NCBI GenBank assembly: GCA_903882335.1
Contig: CAIRWP010000172.1
Location: 1-10,770, forward strand
DNA length: 10,770 nucleotides
DNA from: an uncultured Opitutia bacterium
Lineage (GTDB): Bacteria > Verrucomicrobiota > Verrucomicrobiia > Opitutales > UBA953
Direction: 5' to 3'
A program made the position numbers and the translations under genes. This document shows positions 7,041-10,770 of this stretch, one piece after another. Every line of letters begins with the position of its first letter. Position 1 is the stretch's first letter. The notes under the pieces were generated by a model. It had not been told where the DNA came from, did no database searches, and saw only the letters and a program-made list of their open reading frames with translations.

Positions 7041-7081
7041 CCCCAACCGCCAGCCGCCATCCCCTAACCGCCATCCCGCTA
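7041..7081 (-). repeat. C-rich block complementary to the upstream heptamer/12-mer array
   Basis: This stretch is written in words complementary to the left block, such as AACCGCC, CCGCCATCCC and TAACCGCCATCCCGCTA. The segment 7065-7081 read on the minus strand aligns with 6965-6984 over about 17 bases apart from a short indel. It starts about 45 bases after the left block ends and lies 43 bases before the pyrF ATG. No convincing promoter was found in the remaining bases before pyrF. Confidence 0.75.
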
Positions 7082-7123
7082 TCTTAACTTGCGACCCTGC
7101 CCCGACGCCCCTAAACCCTGCGC

Positions 7124-7828
7124 ATGTCCGCCGGTTGCCGCCTAATCCTCGCCCTCGACGTCGAAACGAAGGAGGAAGCCTTGGCCTTGGCTCGTCCCTT
7201 GGCCGGGAACCTCGCCTGGGTGAAACTCGGCCTGCAGCTCTTCACCCGTCACGGACCGGGCATCGTCGACGAATTCCACGCGCTCGGCTTCAAGGTCTTC
7301 CTCGACCTCAAGCTGCATGACATCCCTAACACCGTCGCCTCGGCGGTGAAGAGCCTCAAGGGCCGTCCCTGCTCGCTCCTCACCCTGCATGCCGCCGGCG
7401 GCCCGGAGATGATCGCCCGCGCCCGCGAAGCGGCCGACGTCGCCCTGCCCGACTGCCAACTCCTCTCCGTCACGGTCCTGACCTCGATGGACCAAGCCCA
7501 GCTGAACGCCATCGGAGTCCAACGGACGCCCGAGGAACAAGTCCGCCTCCTGGGCCGCATGGCCATCCAAGCCGGGTCGCATGGTCTCGTCTGCTCCCCG
7601 CTCGAGCTTCCGGTGCTGCGCGCCGACCTCGGGCCGGGCCCGGCGCTCGTGACCCCCGGCATCCGCTACCCGGACGCCACCGGCGACGACCAGAACCGCG
7701 TGATGACCCCGGCCCAGGCCGCGGCCGCGGGCGCCAGCTTCATCGTCGTGGGCCGTCCCATCCTTAAGGACCAGGATCCCGCCGGCAAAACCCTGAGCAT
7801 CCGCCGCGAGATCGGCGAAGCCAATTAA
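7124..7828 (+). CDS. pyrF: Orotidine 5'-phosphate decarboxylase
   Basis: This 234-residue cytosolic enzyme makes UMP from OMP in the last step of de novo pyrimidine synthesis. The beta-barrel landmarks are all present: ALDV with Asp12, VKLG with Lys34, and the catalytic block FLDLKLHDIPNTV with Asp61, Lys63 and Asp66. With Lys34 these give the Lys-Asp-Lys-Asp charge network of the family. The phosphate-binding segments VTPGIR (176-181) and VGRPI (209-213) follow. Length and motif order match the short bacterial class I enzymes. The ATG places ALDV close to the N-terminus as in the family, with no Shine-Dalgarno sequence. A repeat-rich 203-base gap separates it from the hydrolase gene. Its stop codon is followed at once by the GTG of ispD, so the two are probably one transcription unit. 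No other pyrimidine gene is near. Confidence 0.97.
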   Translation: MSAGCRLILALDVETKEEALALARPLAGNLAWVKLGLQLFTRHGPGIVDEFHALGFKVFLDLKLHDIPNTVASAVKSLKGRPCSLLTLHAAGGPEMIARAREAADVALPDCQLLSVTVLTSMDQAQLNAIGVQRTPEEQVRLLGRMAIQAGSHGLVCSPLELPVLRADLGPGPALVTPGIRYPDATGDDQNRVMTPAQAAAAGASFIVVGRPILKDQDPAGKTLSIRREIGEAN

Positions 7829-8536
7829 GTGCTGAACCGCGGCGACGATATCTTGATCCTCCTGGCCGCGGGCTCCGCCCGCCGGATGCAGTCCGTCGTC
7901 GACGATAAGATCACAGCGACCTTGGCGGGAACGCCGGTCTTCATCCACTCGCTCCGGGCCTTCCTCAACACCGGCCTCATCGGCCGCGTCATCATCACCT
8001 ACCGCGACAGCGACCAGTTCGCGCGTCTGCGGTTGCAGCTCGCCGAGCACCCGATGCCGGACCACCTGATCCAGTTCGTGAGCGGCGGCGAATCGCGCCA
8101 GGACTCGGTCTACGCGGCGCTCCAGACGTGCGAAGGCCACACCGGCCTGGTGCACATCCATGACGGGGCGCGCCCGCTGGTCACCGACGAGGCCATCCGC
8201 AAGGTGCGCGCCAAGGCCTGGGCCACCGGCGCGGCCATCCTCGCCGGCCGCTCGGCCGACACCGTGAAGATCGCCAAGGGCGACTCCGACTCCGTGGAGG
8301 CCTCGCCGGACCGCGGCCTGGTCTGGACCGCAGAGACGCCGCAGGTCTTCCGCACGGCCACCGTGCTCCGCGCCTACCGGAAGGTCGCCATGCTGGGCCG
8401 CAAGGTCACCGACGACAGCTCCGCCGTGGAATACGTAGGCCAGGACGTCTCCCTGGTCGAGAACACCACGGTCAACCTGAAGCTGACGCGGCCGTCCGAC
8501 TTCGTGCTGGCCGAGGCGATCCTGAAGACGCGCTGA
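7829..8536 (+). CDS. ispD: 2-C-methyl-D-erythritol 4-phosphate cytidylyltransferase
   Basis: This 235-residue enzyme transfers CMP from CTP to methylerythritol phosphate, the third step of the MEP isoprenoid pathway. Family motifs are LLAAGSARRM (11-20), Lys27, SGGESRQDSVYAAL, VHIHDGARPLV with Asp112, TAETPQVF (167-174), TDDSSAVE (194-201) and NLKLTRPSD with Lys218. Lys27, Asp112 and Lys218 align with residues known to matter in the E. coli enzyme. The nucleotide loop is somewhat unusual: SAR replaces the common SGxR, and DKITATLAG stands where PKQ(F/Y) is typical. The GTG start sits directly after the pyrF TAA with no spacer, and no ATG is available near the N-terminal motif. ispF, often adjacent or fused, is not present. 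Polyprenyl units from this pathway would also feed menaquinone made via the nearby menB. Confidence 0.95.
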   Translation: MLNRGDDILILLAAGSARRMQSVVDDKITATLAGTPVFIHSLRAFLNTGLIGRVIITYRDSDQFARLRLQLAEHPMPDHLIQFVSGGESRQDSVYAALQTCEGHTGLVHIHDGARPLVTDEAIRKVRAKAWATGAAILAGRSADTVKIAKGDSDSVEASPDRGLVWTAETPQVFRTATVLRAYRKVAMLGRKVTDDSSAVEYVGQDVSLVENTTVNLKLTRPSDFVLAEAILKTR

Positions 8537-9001
8537 TCAGAAGCCGGCCTGGCGCAACGCACCGTCAAGCTTCGTCTGGAACTCAACGATATCCTCCTGC
8601 GTCGGGCGATACCCCGGCACGCGGGCGGTCAGGCCCGGACGACCCTGATGGTCGATGTGCCAGTCGGCCTTCTGGCCGTCGGAGAACGTGACGTTGCCGC
8701 TGACCATCGCATGTGGCTGGGCGATCGTATCGACCTCGACGGTCACCGCACCGCCGGCGGCGGGGACGGTCGGATCCGCGGCCGGGTCGGTCGCGTCGGC
8801 GGCCGCCGGCTCCTCCAGCGTCTTCGGTTCCTCTTTCTCGATCAGGGTGAGGTTCAGGTCGTCCACGAGGAAGCGGACATCCATGAAGGTCATCGTGACG
8901 CCGAGCTCGGCGGCGAGGCGGGTCTGCACCTGCGAAAGCGTGGCACCGGCAGCGACCCAGGAAGCAACTTGGGAGGTTTGGGCGGGAGTAAGGCTGGCCA
9001 T
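8537..9001 (-). CDS. Unrecognised 154-residue protein, HTH-like N-terminus plus conserved C-terminal module
   Basis: I do not recognise a named family. On the minus strand it starts MASLTPAQTSQVASWVAAGATLSQVQTRL. The head (1 to about 56) looks like a small helical, helix-turn-helix-like unit: a TLSQVQ turn followed by a long helix MDVRFLVDDLNLTLIEKEE. An acidic Ala/Pro/Asp-rich linker follows (about 57-84). The second module (85-154) looks like a small beta domain with VSGNVTFSDGQKADWHIDHQG (100-120) and then GYRPTQEDIVEFQTKL. I recall similar VTFSDG...W...D..GR...GYRPTQED proteins in verrucomicrobia, unverified. There is no signal peptide or membrane segment. The open frame extends 13 codons further upstream, but the Met at 9001 fits the helical start better. 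The gene converges on ispD with touching stop codons and diverges from menB across 89 bases. Confidence 0.82.
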   Translation of the reverse strand: MASLTPAQTSQVASWVAAGATLSQVQTRLAAELGVTMTFMDVRFLVDDLNLTLIEKEEPKTLEEPAAADATDPAADPTVPAAGGAVTVEVDTIAQPHAMVSGNVTFSDGQKADWHIDHQGRPGLTARVPGYRPTQEDIVEFQTKLDGALRQAGF

Positions 9002-9090
9002 GGGAGGAAACTGTGGCGTTGTCCCGCGTTTTTCAAGCATCCCGTCGCTTAATCGTTGGAAACCGTGGGCGGCTCCTGCAAGTTGGCAGC
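9002..9090. promoter_or_regulatory. Divergent intergenic region between menB and the minus-strand gene
   Basis: These 89 bases must hold the start signals for both divergent genes, since each faces away from it. Scanning both strands I saw no convincing -35/-10 pair. The minus-strand TTGAAA (9035-9030) has only a weak -10 partner, and the plus strand has TTAATC-like bases near 9049. The regulatory role rests on gene orientation alone. Confidence 0.45.
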
Positions 9091-9936
9091 ATGCAGTCCG
9101 AAATCCGATGGGAACGAGCCGGGGACTTCCAGGACATCGTCTACGAGAAGGCCGAAGGCATCGCCCGGGTGACCATCAACCGCCCCCACCGGCGCAACGC
9201 CTTCACGCCCGACACCGTCGCGGAACTGCTCAAGGCCTTTGGCGACGCCCGCGACGACGCCCGCATCGGGGTGGTGCTCCTGCGCGGCGCCAACCCGCAG
9301 ACCGACGGTAAGTTCGCGTTCTGCGCAGGCGGCGACCAGAAGATCCGCGGGGACAAGCAAGGTGGCTACATCGGCGGCGACGGCGTGCCGCGCCTCAACG
9401 TGCTCGACCTCCAGCGCCTGATCCGCTCGATGCCCAAGGTCGTCATCGCGCTCGTCGCCGGCTACGCCATCGGCGGCGGCCACGTGCTGCACGTGATCTG
9501 CGACCTCACGATCGCCGCGGATAACGCCGTCTTCGGCCAGACCGGACCCAAGGTCGGCAGTTTCGACGGTGGTTTCGGCGCCTCCTACCTCGCCCGCATC
9601 GTCGGCCAGAAGAAGGCCCGCGAGATCTGGTACCTCTGCCGCCAATACGACGCCCGCCAGGCGCTCGAGATGGGCCTGGTCAACACCGTCGTCCCGTACG
9701 AGCAGCTCGACGCCGAGGGCGTGCAGTGGGCCCGGGAGATCCTCACCAAGAGCCCGCTCGCCATCCGCTGCCTGAAGTCGGCCTTCAACGCCGAGCTCGA
9801 CGGCCAGGCGGGCATCCAGGAACTTTCCGGCAACGCCACCCTGCTCTACTACCTCTCCGAGGAAGGCGACGAGGGGCGCAAGGCCTGGAACGAGAAGCGC
9901 GCCCCGGACTTCGGTCGGTTCCCTTGGCTGCCGTGA
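9091..9936 (+). CDS. menB: 1,4-dihydroxy-2-naphthoyl-CoA synthase
   Basis: This 281-residue crotonase-fold enzyme closes the second naphthoate ring in menaquinone synthesis. Nearly every MenB signature is present: DIVYEKAEGIARVTINRP, FCAGGDQKIRG (77-87, oxyanion loop), GGYIGGDGVPRLNVLDLQ, GYAIGGGHVLH, then FGQTGPKVGSFDGGFG with Gln150, Gly152 and Ser157. The C-terminus carries KSPLAIRCLKSAFNAELDG-like text and EKRAPDFGRFPWLP. The Gln-Thr-Gly form corresponds to bicarbonate-dependent (type I) MenB, in which bicarbonate acts as the catalytic base; this is inferred from the motif. The ATG at 9091 matches family length; an upstream in-frame GTG at 9013 would add 26 atypical residues. Its stop overlaps the GTG of the tRNA methyltransferase gene. 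No other men genes are in the window. It indicates menaquinone-based respiration, consistent with the cytochrome c synthase upstream. Confidence 0.97.
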   Translation: MQSEIRWERAGDFQDIVYEKAEGIARVTINRPHRRNAFTPDTVAELLKAFGDARDDARIGVVLLRGANPQTDGKFAFCAGGDQKIRGDKQGGYIGGDGVPRLNVLDLQRLIRSMPKVVIALVAGYAIGGGHVLHVICDLTIAADNAVFGQTGPKVGSFDGGFGASYLARIVGQKKAREIWYLCRQYDARQALEMGLVNTVVPYEQLDAEGVQWAREILTKSPLAIRCLKSAFNAELDGQAGIQELSGNATLLYYLSEEGDEGRKAWNEKRAPDFGRFPWLP

Positions 9937-10505
9937 ACCCGCCCCGCGTCACCGAACGCGCGCAAGGCCTCGCCCGCGAGACGCTGCGCCCCGGGGACCT
10001 CGCGCTGGACGGTACGGCCGGCAAAGGAAGGGATACCGCTTGCCTCGCCCAAGCCGTGGGCCCGACCGGGCATGTCCACGCCTTCGACCTCCAACCGGCG
10101 GCGCTGGAAGCCACGCGGGCGCTCTGCGCCCAGGAGGGACTGCTTGACCGCGTCACCCTGCACCTGCGCAGTCACGCCGAGTTGCGGGCGGCGTTGCCCA
10201 CCGGACACCTCGGGCGCCTCGGCGTGGCCCTCTTCAACCTCGGCTACCTGCCCGGCGGCGACACCCGTCTCATCACCCAGCCGGACTCGACCCGCGCAGC
10301 CCTGCGCGCCGCCCACGCCGAGCTCCGGGCCGGCGGGCGACTCATCTGCGTGGCCTACACGGGACACCCCGGCGGCGAAACGGAAGCCGCCGTCGTCCGA
10401 GCCTTCGGCCGGGAGCGCGCCCTCGCCGGCGATACCGTCGCGATGGACACCGAGGATGACAATAGCGGGCGCCCCTGGATCCTTTGCGTGACGAGGCCTG
10501 AGTAG
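9933..10505 (+). CDS. mnmM: YtqB/MnmM-type SAM-dependent tRNA methyltransferase
   Basis: This 190-residue class I methyltransferase matches the family formerly called rRNA methylase (PF06962; B. subtilis YtqB), more recently described as MnmM, which methylates nm5(s2)U at tRNA wobble position 34. The SAM-binding motif is LDGTAGKGRDTACLA (25-39), followed by VHAFDLQ (48-54) as the ribose-binding acidic motif. The family-specific block FNLGYLPGGD (101-110), the Thr/Ser-rich QPDSTRAAL and AYTGHPGGE (141-149) are all present. The GTG start overlaps the menB stop (GTGA) and puts the SAM motif at the usual distance from the N-terminus. The C-terminus PWILCVTRP matches the final strand of the family, although the preceding asparagine-rich motif is altered to DDNSGRPW. 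Overlap with menB suggests one transcript without an obvious functional link. The fold and family are firm; the tRNA substrate is taken from the characterised homologue. Confidence 0.9.
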   Translation: MNPPRVTERAQGLARETLRPGDLALDGTAGKGRDTACLAQAVGPTGHVHAFDLQPAALEATRALCAQEGLLDRVTLHLRSHAELRAALPTGHLGRLGVALFNLGYLPGGDTRLITQPDSTRAALRAAHAELRAGGRLICVAYTGHPGGETEAAVVRAFGRERALAGDTVAMDTEDDNSGRPWILCVTRPE

Positions 10506-10557
10506 CGACTTCTCCTGCCTCGTTTGCCTTCGGAGCGCTTCCTGCTCTACTGACCCC

Positions 10558-10770
10558 ATGACCGCCCCCCGCCGCATCATCCTGACCGGAGCGACCGGCC
10601 TCATCGGGCGGTCCCTCAGCCGCGCGCTCTCGGCTCGTGGTTACGAGGTCGTACCTTTCCGCTCCCGCCACGCGGGCCCGACCTCGATGGATCACGCCAC
10701 CGGCGCGATCGACCGGGCGACCCTCGAGGGCGCCCACGCCGTCATCCATCTCGCGGGCGAGTCCATCGCC
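10558..10770 (+). CDS. TIGR01777-family NAD(P)-dependent epimerase, N-terminal part (3' end outside window)
   Basis: The first 71 codons of a short-chain dehydrogenase/epimerase-type protein are present; the gene continues past the window edge. The Rossmann fingerprint GATGLIG (11-17) follows the first strand RRIILT, and SRALSARGYEVVPFRSR completes the first helix and second strand. The segment ATGAIDRATLEGAHAVIHLAGESIA is typical of the TIGR01777 (YfcH-like) branch, where HLAGESIA is a hallmark. The molecular substrate of this branch is not well established. The ATG lies 52 bases after the mnmM stop with no Shine-Dalgarno sequence; the bases before it read CTGACCCC. It could share the menB-mnmM transcript. 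Confidence 0.92.
   Translation, partial: MTAPRRIILTGATGLIGRSLSRALSARGYEVVPFRSRHAGPTSMDHATGAIDRATLEGAHAVIHLAGESIA

Noticed and set aside
6932..7081. CRISPR array
   Set aside because: Repeats are 7 or 12 bases long, contiguous, and have no unique spacers; no cas genes are nearby.
7142..8161. Long minus-strand open frame opposite pyrF and ispD (339 codons)
   Set aside because: It is a shadow of two strongly recognised plus-strand genes in GC-rich DNA. Its translation is low-complexity, rich in Gly, Arg, Asp, Glu and Val, with no family motif.
9013..9090. Longer menB from the GTG at 9013
   Set aside because: The extra 26 residues do not resemble MenB N-termini, and it would leave almost no space for the divergent gene's start region.
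9002..9090. Sigma-54 type promoter suggested by TTGGCA before menB
   Set aside because: No GC element occurs at the required spacing, and the hexamer lies too close to the ATG.
10506..10557. Terminator between mnmM and the epimerase gene
   Set aside because: Only a 4-bp GAGC/GCTC stem with a 7-base loop and no T-tract is present.

Overview
The window is GC-rich, densely packed bacterial chromosome. It carries genes for menaquinone, isoprenoid (MEP pathway), pyrimidine and tRNA-modification enzymes, a fused System II cytochrome c synthase and a sulfatase. This mix, together with the absence of Shine-Dalgarno sequences before the genes, suggests a member of the Planctomycetota-Verrucomicrobiota-Chlamydiota group, most likely a verrucomicrobium of the Opitutae type. 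That placement is an inference from gene content and protein resemblance, not a proof.

Region 1 (2-5350) is a plus-strand run of four genes. It holds the C-terminal part of a secreted-type sulfatase, a small lipoprotein, a 1060-residue ResB-CcsA fusion for heme attachment to exported cytochromes c, and a specialised NusG/RfaH-like transcription factor. The last three overlap at GTGA and ATGA stop/start junctions, so they are probably co-transcribed and translationally coupled.

Region 2 (5351-7123) holds two unrelated genes, a YhcH/YjgK/YiaL (DUF386) cupin-like protein and an exported alpha/beta-hydrolase. Both sides of the pair carry intergenic DNA built from short repeated words. The first (5355-5488) is an 82-base spacer between 26-bp inverted repeats (24/26 matching) made of GGGCTA-type words, and its right arm ends on the base before the next ATG. 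The second (6932-7081) has GCGGTTA-type heptamers and a duplicated 12-mer on the left and a C-rich, partly complementary block on the right. These are the least explained structures in the window.

Region 3 (7124-8536) is a housekeeping pair, pyrF and ispD, with ispD starting on the base after the pyrF stop codon. A convergent gene for an unrecognised 154-residue protein follows at 8537-9001, its stop codon touching that of ispD.

Region 4 (9091-10770) has menB (1,4-dihydroxy-2-naphthoyl-CoA synthase), an overlapping mnmM/ytqB-type tRNA methyltransferase, and the start of a TIGR01777-family NAD(P)-dependent epimerase that runs off the window.

Menaquinone made through MenB and cytochromes c matured by the ResB-CcsA protein belong to the same respiratory chain, so regions 1 and 4 fit together physiologically. 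No rRNA, tRNA, CRISPR array, transposase or prophage gene was seen, and no intergenic stretch exceeds about 200 bases.
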